Below are positions 25,696 to 34,737 of a stretch of DNA of 64,000 nt, piece after piece. The notes beneath the pieces were generated by a model. It ran no database searches. It was not told the DNA's origin and saw nothing but the letters and a program-made list of their open reading frames with translations. This stretch comes from DASVWZ01 sp963708575 (GTDB lineage Bacteria > Acidobacteriota > Terriglobia > Terriglobales > Acidobacteriaceae): contig CAVPTB010000007.1 of NCBI GenBank assembly GCA_963708575.1, positions 2,480,001 to 2,544,000 of the forward strand, written 5' to 3'. Numbering within the stretch: position 1 is the first letter of the stretch; every line of letters starts with the position of its first letter. The position numbers and the translations under genes were made by a program.

Positions 25696-26463
25696 GTGGC
25701 CAAGAAAGAAATCGAGAAGGTAGAAAAACAACGCGAGACCACCGTGGAATTTCTGGCATCGCTGGCGGCGGTGCTGGTGACGGGTCTGTTCATCATCACA
25801 TTCGTGGTGCAGGCTTTCGAGATTCCTTCCAGTTCGATGGAGAACACTTTGCTGGTTGGGGATCATGTGTTCGTAAACCGGGAACAGTTCGCTCCGCGCA
25901 CAGGCTGGATGGGTCCGCTGGTTCCGTACCGTAATCCGCACGATGGCGACATTGTGGTATTTCTGTCGCCCCATGAGCTCGGACTGTACGTAGTGAAACG
26001 CGTTATGGGTGTTCCCGGAGACCGCATCCACTTGCGGGATGGCGTGGTTTACCGCAATGGGGTGAAGCTCGACGAACCCTACGTAATTCACGGGCCGGAC
26101 GCGGGCACCGTTCCGTATCGCGACAATTTTCCGGCGGTACCGCCTTCAGAGTTCAACAATGTGACTCCGGAATGGCAATTGGTTTTGAACCAATACATTC
26201 AGGGCGACGATATCGTAGTTCCTCCGGGGAGTTACTTTGCCATGGGCGATAACCGCGATGTGAGCTACGACAGCCGCTTTTGGGGATTCATTCCGCAAGA
26301 GAACCTGATTGGCCGGCCGATGTTCATCTATTGGTCGTTTGAAACGCCGCAGTTCCAATATCTTGAGAAAGGCATGGCCGATCGAGTGGGCTTTATGCTG
26401 CACGTGATCATTCACTTCTTCGATGAAACGCGTTGGAGAAGAACCTTCAGGATGGTGCGGTGA
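25696..26463 (+). CDS. lepB: Signal peptidase I (second of two)
   Basis: A 255-residue paralogue starting at GTG. It shares the serine box PSSSMENTLLVGDHVFVN, the lysine in VVKRVMGVPGDR and box GDNRDVSYDSRFWGFI. The N-terminus is more charged (KKEIEKVEKQRETT) before the membrane helix, and the central beta-region is longer and differs (GPDAGTVPYRDNF). Both copies keep the Ser-Lys dyad, so both are probably active, perhaps with different preferences among the many secreted proteins. Its stop overlaps the GTG of the AsmA gene. Confidence 0.95.
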   Translation: MAKKEIEKVEKQRETTVEFLASLAAVLVTGLFIITFVVQAFEIPSSSMENTLLVGDHVFVNREQFAPRTGWMGPLVPYRNPHDGDIVVFLSPHELGLYVVKRVMGVPGDRIHLRDGVVYRNGVKLDEPYVIHGPDAGTVPYRDNFPAVPPSEFNNVTPEWQLVLNQYIQGDDIVVPPGSYFAMGDNRDVSYDSRFWGFIPQENLIGRPMFIYWSFETPQFQYLEKGMADRVGFMLHVIIHFFDETRWRRTFRMVR

Positions 26464-28988
26464 GATTTTGGCGGTCAAGGCGCGGTGCGGTGGTGGTTGC
26501 AGTTCTGCTGCTACTGGCGCTGTTCCTTGTCCGTCCCGGGGCTAATCGATTACGGTCGCAGGTCGTGCGGTCGATCAGTCTGGCGTTGGGGCGACCGGTA
26601 GAGGTTTCTTACGTAAAGTTGCGATTGTTTCCGCGGCCGGGCTTTGACCTGGAGAATTTTGTTGTTCATGACGACCCGGAATTCAGCGCCGAGCCGGTGG
26701 TGCGGGCGCAAGAGGTAAGCGCGTATTTGCGTCTGACTTCGTTATTTCGGGGACGTGTCGAAATATCCAGTCTCAGTCTGACGGAGCCAAGTTTCAACCT
26801 GGTCCAGAACACGAACGGCCACTGGAATCTTGAAGAACTGCTCGATCGAGCGTCCAAGAACGCCGTGGCTCCGACCGGCAAAGCAAGTCTCGAACAACGT
26901 CCCGCCTTTCCATACATCGAGTCCGACAGCGGGCGAATCAATCTGAAAATCGGCGCGGAAAAGACCCCTTATGCTTTGACCGACGCGGATTTCGCTATCT
27001 GGCAAGATTCGGACAACACCTGGGGAATGCGGTTGAAGGCCAAACCGATTCGAACCGACTTTAATCTGAGCGACACAGGATTGCTGCGGGTGGAGGGAAC
27101 ATGGCAGCGCGCCTCGGAACTGCGCGAAACTCCGTTGCAGTTCACGGCTCGCTGGCAAGGCGGACAACTCGGGCAGGCTTCAAAACTTGCATATGGCACA
27201 GATAGAGGCTGGCGCGGCACCATTGACGTGTCGTCGACTCTGAGCGGAACGCCGGGCGACCTTCTTCTTCAGGCCAATCTCTCGGTGGATGACTTTCGCC
27301 ACTTCAGTGTAGTTGGAGGCGATGACATGAGGCTGCAAGGCCGCTGCAGCGCTCACTACAGTTCCGTAGATCACGTGATTTCCCGGTTGCTGTGCAATGC
27401 GCCCATGGGAAATGGCGTCACTCTAGTGATGGATGGCACGATCTCGAAACCCACTGGCCCGCGAACTTATGATCTGAGTGTGACCGCTGCCGAAGTGCCA
27501 ATGAGGTCCCTGGTGTGGTTGCTACGTCGCGCAAAGGCGGGAGTGCCTGCGGAATTCGCGGTCGATGGCCAGGTTAACGGGAAATTCCGGATAAGCAAGG
27601 AAAGCAGCGATGGCACCGCCATGGTGCAAGGATCAGGGAATGCCTCCGGCCTGCAGTTCTCCCAGACGGCAGGCAATCCGCTGTCTCTCGAGAAGGTGCC
27701 GTTCGAAATTGGTTCCACCCAAAATCAACCGGCTCAGTCGAGGCGGCGCGCCGTTACCAAAGGCTTTCCCTGGGACGGAGCGCAGCTGAATATTGGACCG
27801 ATCGCGACTCTGTCGGGGAAATCGGAGCCCCTGCTGGTTCGCGGCACCGTGTCCCGTCAAGGGTATAGCATCTCGATGCAAGGTGACGCTGACTTGCAGA
27901 AGCTGCTGGCAATGATTCGCACGGTGGGCCTGCCCGCACCGCAGCCTCAAGCCGAGGGGACTGCCAAGATGGCCCTGGTCGTTGCAAACGACTGGTCCGG
28001 AACTAGTGCTCCAGCTGCTCTGGGTAAGGTTCAGATTCATTCCGTGCGGGCTGAGGTTCGCGGAGTGAACCAGCCGATCAATATCAACGTGGCGACGATC
28101 CTGTTCAAGCCCGAGCGCGTTGACGTGCAAGATCTGCGCGCGACGGTAGGGGGATCGACTGTCACCGGCATAATTTCACTTCCCCGGCATTGTGCGGTTC
28201 CGTCCGGATGTCCCACGACATTTGATTTGAGAGCTGATGTGGTTGACCTCGACAAGCTTAATCTGGCCTTGAATCCGCACGCGCGGCCAGAGCCGTGGTA
28301 CCGCTTTCTGTCCTCAGGATCGCCGGGGAGTCCTTACCTGCTGGGGCTTTACGCTAAAGGAACGATCTCTGCCAAGCAATTCAAGATTCGCAAGTTTGAA
28401 GCGGAACGTATGTCAGCGATTGCCGAGATGAAAGACGGCAAGCTGCGCCTCTCGGACTTGGAGGCCGATCTTTGGAATGGCAAGGAAGTCGGCGATTGGA
28501 CTGCGGATTTTAAGGCGAAGCCTCCTCGTTATGGCGGTACGGGCACGGTTCAGCACGCCAGCCTGAACCCGTTGGCTCAGGCGATGAGCGACGACTGGAT
28601 TACGGGTTGGGCCAACGCGACTTATCGGGTTGCGGCTTCCGGTCTCTCGGCCGCCGATTTGTTTTCGTCAGCCTCCGGGACGCTTCAGGTCGATGCGCGC
28701 GACGGATCTCTGCCACACATCGTTCTGGCTGAGTCGGAAGGGCCGGTACAAATGAAGCGGCTTTCGGCGCGACTGGTGTTGGAGGACCGTCGTCTGAGCC
28801 TTGAGGGCGGCGAACTGGAGACTGCCGCAGCACAATACGGATTTACCGGCACCGCGAGTTGGGACCGGGTGTTGGATCTTAAGCTCACTCGCGACGGTGC
28901 GCCGGCATTCAACATCACGGGGACGCTCACTGAACCGCGAGTGGCACAGGCATCGCCTTCCGAAGCGCAGGTCGCTCTAAAACCATAG
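26460..28988 (+). CDS. AsmA-family protein
   Basis: About 842 residues from GTG 26460, which overlaps the lepB stop (GTGA); an upstream TTG at 26433 is less likely. An N-terminal membrane anchor (VVVAVLLLLALFLVRPGAN) is followed by the AsmA-like opening (LRSQVVRSISLALGRPVEVS) and a very long beta-rich periplasmic region with an AsmA_2-like C-terminal part (RYGGTGTVQHASLNPLAQAM, SASGTLQVDARDGSLPH). AsmA/TamB/YhdP relatives form bridges that move phospholipids between membranes. Operon position with lepB suggests an envelope role. Confidence 0.85.
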   Translation: MRFWRSRRGAVVVAVLLLLALFLVRPGANRLRSQVVRSISLALGRPVEVSYVKLRLFPRPGFDLENFVVHDDPEFSAEPVVRAQEVSAYLRLTSLFRGRVEISSLSLTEPSFNLVQNTNGHWNLEELLDRASKNAVAPTGKASLEQRPAFPYIESDSGRINLKIGAEKTPYALTDADFAIWQDSDNTWGMRLKAKPIRTDFNLSDTGLLRVEGTWQRASELRETPLQFTARWQGGQLGQASKLAYGTDRGWRGTIDVSSTLSGTPGDLLLQANLSVDDFRHFSVVGGDDMRLQGRCSAHYSSVDHVISRLLCNAPMGNGVTLVMDGTISKPTGPRTYDLSVTAAEVPMRSLVWLLRRAKAGVPAEFAVDGQVNGKFRISKESSDGTAMVQGSGNASGLQFSQTAGNPLSLEKVPFEIGSTQNQPAQSRRRAVTKGFPWDGAQLNIGPIATLSGKSEPLLVRGTVSRQGYSISMQGDADLQKLLAMIRTVGLPAPQPQAEGTAKMALVVANDWSGTSAPAALGKVQIHSVRAEVRGVNQPININVATILFKPERVDVQDLRATVGGSTVTGIISLPRHCAVPSGCPTTFDLRADVVDLDKLNLALNPHARPEPWYRFLSSGSPGSPYLLGLYAKGTISAKQFKIRKFEAERMSAIAEMKDGKLRLSDLEADLWNGKEVGDWTADFKAKPPRYGGTGTVQHASLNPLAQAMSDDWITGWANATYRVAASGLSAADLFSSASGTLQVDARDGSLPHIVLAESEGPVQMKRLSARLVLEDRRLSLEGGELETAAAQYGFTGTASWDRVLDLKLTRDGAPAFNITGTLTEPRVAQASPSEAQVALKP

Positions 28989-29024
28989 CTACTCCGGAAT
29001 ACTTAGGGTGGCTTCGGTCGCCGT

Positions 29025-30341
29025 TTACGTTCGACCGTATCCGAGTACTATCCCAAGAAGAATCCAGCTCGCAAGGGCCAGCCATTCGTACAGGGTGAAG
29101 TGTCCTGGCACATAGGGAATTGTCTTCATCAGGATCATCAGCAGCCCGACTAACGCGCCGAAGCCGGCGATCAAGCGGTCGATTGGGCTGGGCTTCATGG
29201 CGAAGTAGGACGCGCAAGCGGCAAGCCATCCAGTTGCCGAGGCCACGGAACCGACCTCGGTGATCGGGACCAGAACCGCATCGCCCAGAAACATGCAGAT
29301 CGCGGTGGCGAGGCCAACGCAGAGTACCGCGGACGCCGGAGTCTGATTTTCCTGGTGGACTCTGCCGAGAGCCGCAGGCACCATACCTTTCCGTCCCAAG
29401 CCAAAAAGCAGGCGGCTGGCGGCTACGAAGTTACCGTTGAAGACTTTCAGCAACGACAGCAAAGCAGTGGCGAGGATCAGGCTCACGATCCATCGCGAAC
29501 CCACTCCACGCTGGAAGGCGACGGCCGTCATGAAACGTTCTCCGGTTAGTTCGTGCCACGGAGCAACGTATCCGACCACCGCAATAACGGTGACGTAGAA
29601 TAATGCGCCGACGATGATTGCCATCCAGATCGCAATCAGAAAGCGCGCGCTACGAAAATTGGCGGTGGCTTCTTCCGATCCCTTGACCACGGATTCGAAT
29701 CCCGTCATGAAATACGGGACAATCTGCAGCACCAACAAAATGGAAAGCCAGGGCGCGTGCGTGAATAGAGGCGGGAAGTTACGCGGAGAGCCCTTGGTCA
29801 CACCTACGGCGACAAAGGCGACGAAAAGCGCGATGGTGCCGAACGCCGACCAGTTCTGAAAAGTCGCGCTGAGGCGGATGCCGCGGTAGTTCAAAACGGT
29901 GAGGATCGCCGTCAGCCCAAGTCCTACGATCAGATGGGGAAAGTAGATGGGATGGCCGGCGACACTGTAGAGCGGCAACGACTCGAGTTGCGGAAAGATG
30001 TATCCGGCGATGCGCCCGACGGCTACGGCTTCCCAAGGACAGACAATGAAGTAGGCCAGAGTCATCATCCAGCCGGTGGCGAAGCTCAAGGGTCGCGGGA
30101 AGACTTTTGAGGTGTATGCGATTTCGCCGGAAGCGTCGGGGAGGGCGGCCACGAGCTTTCCGTAGACGTAGCCGATGGGAAGTAGCAACAGGCCGCCTAT
30201 CGCAAAGCCTAGAACTGCGCCCAACACGCCGCCACGGTGCAGCCAATCGTCCATGACGACCAGCCAGCCCACACCGACCATGCTGCCCCAGCCTAAAGCG
30301 AAGTAGTCGACCACCCCGAGTTTGCGCGCCAAAGTCCTCAT
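29025..30341 (-). CDS. APC-superfamily amino-acid permease
   Basis: A 438-residue integral membrane protein with about twelve hydrophobic helices. The first two helices carry FALGWGSMVGVGWLVVMDDW and GGVLGAVLGFAIGGLLLLPI, and mid-protein FMTGFESVVKGSEEA is typical of APC amino-acid/polyamine transporters. The substrate cannot be predicted. It is convergent with the asmA cluster and divergent from the M50 peptidase cluster. Confidence 0.88.
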   Translation of the reverse strand: MRTLARKLGVVDYFALGWGSMVGVGWLVVMDDWLHRGGVLGAVLGFAIGGLLLLPIGYVYGKLVAALPDASGEIAYTSKVFPRPLSFATGWMMTLAYFIVCPWEAVAVGRIAGYIFPQLESLPLYSVAGHPIYFPHLIVGLGLTAILTVLNYRGIRLSATFQNWSAFGTIALFVAFVAVGVTKGSPRNFPPLFTHAPWLSILLVLQIVPYFMTGFESVVKGSEEATANFRSARFLIAIWMAIIVGALFYVTVIAVVGYVAPWHELTGERFMTAVAFQRGVGSRWIVSLILATALLSLLKVFNGNFVAASRLLFGLGRKGMVPAALGRVHQENQTPASAVLCVGLATAICMFLGDAVLVPITEVGSVASATGWLAACASYFAMKPSPIDRLIAGFGALVGLLMILMKTIPYVPGHFTLYEWLALASWILLGIVLGYGRT

Positions 30342-30467
30342 GGATGGCGCGGATTATAAAGCATGGCCGCAAGGACTAAGGACAACTGGGCGAAAAGGAG
30401 AGCCTCGGAAACCCTTGCAGACGCTGAATCGCGGCGATCCCGCGTGTTAGTATCGAGTCGACTCCGA

Positions 30468-31145
30468 ATGACCCTGCAGCATGTTGACATCCTGTTTCAG
30501 CTGATCGCATTTCTGTTTGCGATCAGTGTCCATGAGTCCGCGCATGCCTGGATGGCCAACCGCCAAGGCGACCCGACGGCACGCATGCTGGGACGCATTA
30601 CGCTGAATCCCATCAAGCACATCGACCCGTTTGGTACGGTGCTACTGCCGCTGATCGCGATGTTGACGCACCTTCCGGTGATCGGGTGGGCAAAGCCCAC
30701 GCCGGTCGATCCGCGCAATTTCAAGAATCCGGTGCGGGACGACATTCTGACCTCGGTGGCAGGTCCGGTCAGCAACTTTATTGTGGCCACAGGAGCGACC
30801 ATTCTGCTGGGTGTAATTGAAGTGCTCGCGCCAGGCGGACGGATGTTGGTGCAAGGAACGATCACGGGCTTCTTGCAGGCGAACTCGTCGCTGACTCCGG
30901 TAGCCTTGCTGTTGTACCAATTCCTGGTTATCAATGTTTTGCTGGCGGTTTTTAATCTGATCCCAGTGCCTCCCCTCGATGGCAGCCACGTACTCCGGCA
31001 TATCTTGCCGGAGGGCATCCGGCAGGTTTACGACAGAGTGGGGATGTTCGCCCTGATGGCGCTGGTGTTTTTTGGTGGCAGCTTCCTGATGGCAGTGATT
31101 CGTCCAGTCTTAGGCATTTATATTTCGATCCTGATGGGAATTTGA
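30468..31145 (+). CDS. Site-2-protease-like (M50) membrane metallopeptidase
   Basis: About 225 residues from the ATG at 30468; the frame upstream to 30363 adds 35 residues of unlikely sequence. The zinc motif is ISVHESAHAW (H22, E23, H26), with the third ligand in IPVPPLDGSHVL. About five membrane helices are seen. This compact form is related to SpoIVFB/Rip-type rhomboid-like intramembrane proteases. It heads a run with trpS, scpA, scpB and rluB in tight spacing; the same M50-trpS-scpAB order is known in other bacteria. Confidence 0.9.
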   Translation: MTLQHVDILFQLIAFLFAISVHESAHAWMANRQGDPTARMLGRITLNPIKHIDPFGTVLLPLIAMLTHLPVIGWAKPTPVDPRNFKNPVRDDILTSVAGPVSNFIVATGATILLGVIEVLAPGGRMLVQGTITGFLQANSSLTPVALLLYQFLVINVLLAVFNLIPVPPLDGSHVLRHILPEGIRQVYDRVGMFALMALVFFGGSFLMAVIRPVLGIYISILMGI

Positions 31146-32185
31146 TGACGGCTGACTCCAACTCACGTAAGCGCGTGCTCAGCGGCATGCGATCGACCGG
31201 CAAACTGCATCTGGGAAATTATGTCGGGGCTCTGGACAATTGGGTCAAGATGCAAGACCAGTATGACTGCTTCTTTTTCGTCGCCGATTGGCACGCGCTG
31301 ACCACCGACTATGCAGATACGTCACGGGTCAAGGAGAATTCCGTTCAGGTGCTACTGGACTGGCTGGCGGCTGGACTCGATCCGGAACGCTGCACCATGT
31401 TTATCCAGTCCCACGTGCCGCAGCATGCGGAGTTGCATCTGCTGTTTTCGATGATCACGCCATTGGGATGGCTGGAACGGGTGCCGACTTACAAAGAGCA
31501 GCGAGAGAACATCACGGAAAAAGATCTGAGCACCTATGGATTTCTCGGTTACCCCCTCCTGCAGGCGGCCGACATCCTGATCTACAAAGGCGATTTCGTG
31601 CCGGTCGGCGAAGACCAGGTGCCGCACGTGGAACTGACGCGGGAGGTCGCACGACGCTTCAACCAGTTTTATAAGATCGACGGGAAAGAGGTTCTGCCCG
31701 AACCGCAGCCGTTGCTCACTCCGACGCCGAAACTTCCCGGAACCGACGGCCGCAAGATGTCGAAATCGTACGGCAACACCGTCATGCTGACGGATCCGGA
31801 GCCGCTGGTGCGACAAAAGCTGAAAACCATGAAGACGGATCCCGCAAGGATTCGGCGGAGCGATCCCGGCGATCCCGACAAGTGCCCGGTGGGTGACCTG
31901 CACAAGATCTTCAGCGACAAAGAGACTCTGGCTAAAGTTTATGAGGGCTGCCGGTCGGCGGGCATCGGATGCATCGAATGCAAAGGATGGGCGGCGGATG
32001 CGCTGGTGAAGATCCTGAATCCAATGCAGGAACGCCGCAAGAAATACGAGGACAATCCGCGGCTGGCTTGGGATATTCTGGAAGCGGGCTCGGCGAAGGC
32101 GCGAGAGGTGGCAAATGCCACCATGGTGCAGGTGCGAGAGGCGATGAATATGTCGCTCGACTATGAAGCTCCGCAGGGAAAATAA
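31145..32185 (+). CDS. trpS: Tryptophan--tRNA ligase
   Basis: A 346-residue class I synthetase. The HIGH-equivalent is in SGMRSTGKLHLGNYVGAL and the KMSKS loop in GRKMSKSYGN. YPLLQAADILIYKGD and VPVGEDQVPHVELTR are the tryptophan-binding elements. It charges tRNA-Trp in the cytoplasm. The start ATG overlaps the M50 stop (TGATG), indicating coupled translation; a TTG one codon upstream is an alternative. Confidence 0.96.
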   Translation: MTADSNSRKRVLSGMRSTGKLHLGNYVGALDNWVKMQDQYDCFFFVADWHALTTDYADTSRVKENSVQVLLDWLAAGLDPERCTMFIQSHVPQHAELHLLFSMITPLGWLERVPTYKEQRENITEKDLSTYGFLGYPLLQAADILIYKGDFVPVGEDQVPHVELTREVARRFNQFYKIDGKEVLPEPQPLLTPTPKLPGTDGRKMSKSYGNTVMLTDPEPLVRQKLKTMKTDPARIRRSDPGDPDKCPVGDLHKIFSDKETLAKVYEGCRSAGIGCIECKGWAADALVKILNPMQERRKKYEDNPRLAWDILEAGSAKAREVANATMVQVREAMNMSLDYEAPQGK

Positions 32186-32191
32186 AGGTTG

Positions 32192-33067
32192 ATGAGTGAA
32201 GAAGTAAAAGTCGCTTCGGAGTCCGTGGCTGTGCCCGCGGCGCAGTCCGCCGTGCCGGGAACGGTCGAGTCCAAACGCGCGAACAAAAAAGATAGCGACT
32301 TCCCTTTTGCCGTAAGCGTCGGTCTGGTGTATGAAGGCCCGCTGGATCTACTGCTCGACCTGATTCGCAAACAAGACATTGACATCTACGACATTCCGAT
32401 CGCCAAGATTACCGCGCAGTATCTTGCTTACGTGGAGAAACTTCGCGAACTGGATGTGAACGTAGCCGCGGAATTTATTTATATGGCGGCGGTGCTGATT
32501 CACATCAAGTCGAAAATGCTGCTGCCGCGAGATCCGGTGGCGACCTCGGAAGCGGACGAAGATCCGCGGTCAGAGTTAGTGAACCGGCTGGTGGAGCATG
32601 AAAAGTTCAAATCGGCCGCACAGATGCTGATGCAGAAGCAGCAGATCGAAGAGGCGGTGTGGTCGAATCCGGCGATCAAGGAATTCATGGACGCCGAGGG
32701 TACGGAGCCGGAATATGCGGCTGACGTCATTGATCTGGTAAAGACATTTCAGCAGATCCTCGATCGGGCGAGAACGCGGCCCATGATTCAGGTGGACGAG
32801 GAGACGGTCACGGTCGGACAGATGATTGAGTACCTGCGCCGCCGGCTTTCGCTGGAAGAGCGTCCGATCGCACTCAAGCAACTACTCAGAAACATCGAGT
32901 CGAGACAGGCCCTGGTTTGCATGTTCCTGGCGCTACTGGAACTGGTGCGACTGCAGGCGTTGCAACTCAGGCAGGACCGGATGTTTGGCGAGATTTATTT
33001 GCGCAAGCACACGGGATTCGAAGCCGTCATGACCGAACAAGCGGCCGTGAAAGATGATTGGAGATAG
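32192..33067 (+). CDS. scpA: Segregation and condensation protein A
   Basis: A 291-residue kleisin subunit of the SMC condensin. The N-terminal block YEGPLDLLLDLIRKQDIDIY and AAEFIYMAAVLIHIKSKMLL is diagnostic, and the winged-helix C-terminus is VCMFLALLELVRLQALQLRQ. The first ~45 residues are an extra low-complexity extension rich in Ala and Val. It bridges SMC heads together with ScpB, encoded next. AAAGG precedes the ATG at 32192. Confidence 0.94.
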   Translation: MSEEVKVASESVAVPAAQSAVPGTVESKRANKKDSDFPFAVSVGLVYEGPLDLLLDLIRKQDIDIYDIPIAKITAQYLAYVEKLRELDVNVAAEFIYMAAVLIHIKSKMLLPRDPVATSEADEDPRSELVNRLVEHEKFKSAAQMLMQKQQIEEAVWSNPAIKEFMDAEGTEPEYAADVIDLVKTFQQILDRARTRPMIQVDEETVTVGQMIEYLRRRLSLEERPIALKQLLRNIESRQALVCMFLALLELVRLQALQLRQDRMFGEIYLRKHTGFEAVMTEQAAVKDDWR

Positions 33068-33085
33068 GACTTCTATTGAGTCGAC

Positions 33086-33811
33086 ATGAGCCTTAAAGCC
33101 AAACTCGAAGCTATTATTTACGCGGCCGAAACGCCGATCACATTGGATCAGGCAATCCAGCTGGTAAAGGACTCGGTTCTTAACGACGGCGCGGCTGACG
33201 ATGCCGAAGTGAAATCACGGGTGCGCGCCGCTTTGGAAGAGTTGACTGCCGACTATGCCTCTCCTGATCGCGGCATCGAAATTCGCCAAGTGGCTGGCGG
33301 ATACCGCATGTCGACCAAGCCGGAGCAGCACGACGTGGTGAGAGCGTTTGCCAAGAGCCTGAAACCGCCAATTCGGCTGTCGCTGCCAGCGCTCGAAACT
33401 TTGGCGGTCATTGCCTACAAGCAGCCGGTCACCATTCCTGAGATCAGCGAAATTCGCGGAGTCGATTCGAGCGGTGTCATCGCAACCTTGCTGGATCGCA
33501 AACTGGTCACGACGGGAGGCCGCAAGGCGGTGATTGGCCGACCTATCCTCTATAAAACGACTAAGGAATTTCTGCTGCGTTTCGGATTGAAGGACGTGAA
33601 CGAATTGCCCAGCATGGAAGAGTTCGAGAAACTCGTGGCGGAATCCTTTCAGAGCGATTTATTGCCGGCGGAAAGCCAAGGTCCCGGGGAGGAAAACTCG
33701 TCGACACAGGAATCTGGCGGAGCCGGAGAAGCACAGCCTGACCAGGCTTCCGAGAGTGCTGAATCGGCTGACGAGACGGAGCCGTCCGTTGCCGGATCGG
33801 AACCGTCGTAG
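33086..33811 (+). CDS. scpB: Segregation and condensation protein B
   Basis: A 241-residue partner of ScpA with tandem winged-helix domains: LKAKLEAIIYAAETPITLDQ at the start, then RLSLPALETLAVIAYKQPVT and EIRGVDSSGVIATLLDRKL. The last ~45 residues are an acidic Glu/Ser/Ala-rich tail, probably disordered. It sits 18 bp after scpA. Confidence 0.94.
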   Translation: MSLKAKLEAIIYAAETPITLDQAIQLVKDSVLNDGAADDAEVKSRVRAALEELTADYASPDRGIEIRQVAGGYRMSTKPEQHDVVRAFAKSLKPPIRLSLPALETLAVIAYKQPVTIPEISEIRGVDSSGVIATLLDRKLVTTGGRKAVIGRPILYKTTKEFLLRFGLKDVNELPSMEEFEKLVAESFQSDLLPAESQGPGEENSSTQESGGAGEAQPDQASESAESADETEPSVAGSEPS

Positions 33812-33837
33812 GCTCTTCCTGTTAGTCTGGAATTAGA

Positions 33838-34569
33838 ATGCCTGCCGAACGTCTGCAAAAGATCATCGCCGCTGCCGGAATCGCCTCGCGCCGCAAGGCC
33901 GAAGAATTCATCTCTGGCGGACTTGTGTCTGTGAACGGACAAGTGGTTACGGAACTGGGCACCAAGGCCGATCCTGAGCATGACCACATACGGGTAAATG
34001 GCAAGCTGCTGCAGGGATCCGAACGCCATGTGTATCTGCTCATGAACAAGCCTAAGGGTTACGTGACGACGCTGAGCGACCCCGAACGGCGGCCGACGGT
34101 GATGGACCTGCTGCACGGCGTGAAGGCGCGAGTGTATCCCGTGGGTCGGCTCGATTATGCCAGCGAGGGTTTGCTGCTGCTCACAAACGATGGCGATTTC
34201 GCCAATCACATGATGAAGGCGGCGTCGCATGTTCCCAAGACCTACATGGTGAAGGTTTCAGGAACACCGGCTGACGGCGGACTGCAAAAGCTCCGCGATG
34301 GTTTGTCCATCCAGTCCGATCGGGGCCGAAGGGTGCGAACCGCGCCGGCAAAGATTCGAGTGATTCGCGACGCGGCCAATCCGTGGTATGAAGTCACGCT
34401 GATCGAAGGGCGGAACCGGCAAATCCGGCGGATGTTCGAAGAGATTGGACACCATGTCGAAAAGATCAAGCGAGTGCGCTACGGGCCGCTGGAGTTGGAC
34501 GTGCATCCGGGAAAATTCCGCAAACTGACACCGAAAGAAGTGGAGAAGTTACGGGCGGTGCGGGGGTAG
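33838..34569 (+). CDS. rluB: RsuA/RluB-family pseudouridine synthase
   Basis: A 243-residue RNA-modifying enzyme. An S4 domain opens it (RLQKIIAAAGIASRRKAEEF). The catalytic aspartate is in VYPVGRLDYASEGLLLLTND (D near residue 105) and the family block is VTLIEGRNRQIRRMFE. Substrate is most likely 23S rRNA (RluB-type), though RsuA and RluF share the fold. It follows scpB in the order common across bacteria. Confidence 0.92.
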   Translation: MPAERLQKIIAAAGIASRRKAEEFISGGLVSVNGQVVTELGTKADPEHDHIRVNGKLLQGSERHVYLLMNKPKGYVTTLSDPERRPTVMDLLHGVKARVYPVGRLDYASEGLLLLTNDGDFANHMMKAASHVPKTYMVKVSGTPADGGLQKLRDGLSIQSDRGRRVRTAPAKIRVIRDAANPWYEVTLIEGRNRQIRRMFEEIGHHVEKIKRVRYGPLELDVHPGKFRKLTPKEVEKLRAVRG

Positions 34570-34599
34570 GGTAGTCGATTGTTGTGGTGAGCAAGGGAA

Positions 34600-34665
34600 G
34601 TATTGCCAGCCAACTGGGGGCGCAGGGGCAATAGGGATTCTTCGCTTCGCTCAGAATGCCAAACG
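34600..34665. repeat. Dispersed 'ATTCTTCGCTTCGCTCAGAAT' element
   Basis: Contains GGGATTCTTCGCTTCGCTCA followed by GAATGCC, an imperfect palindrome. Degenerate relatives occur around 18109-18163 and 38930-38955 (GATCCCTTACTTCGTTCGGAATG). These look like short interspersed repeats of the genome. Confidence 0.45.
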
Positions 34666-34737
34666 CTTTTCGGGAGTAGCAGGCATTTTTCCGGGCGATA
34701 ACTTTTTCGGAAATTATGATAGAGAATAAACAAACGA

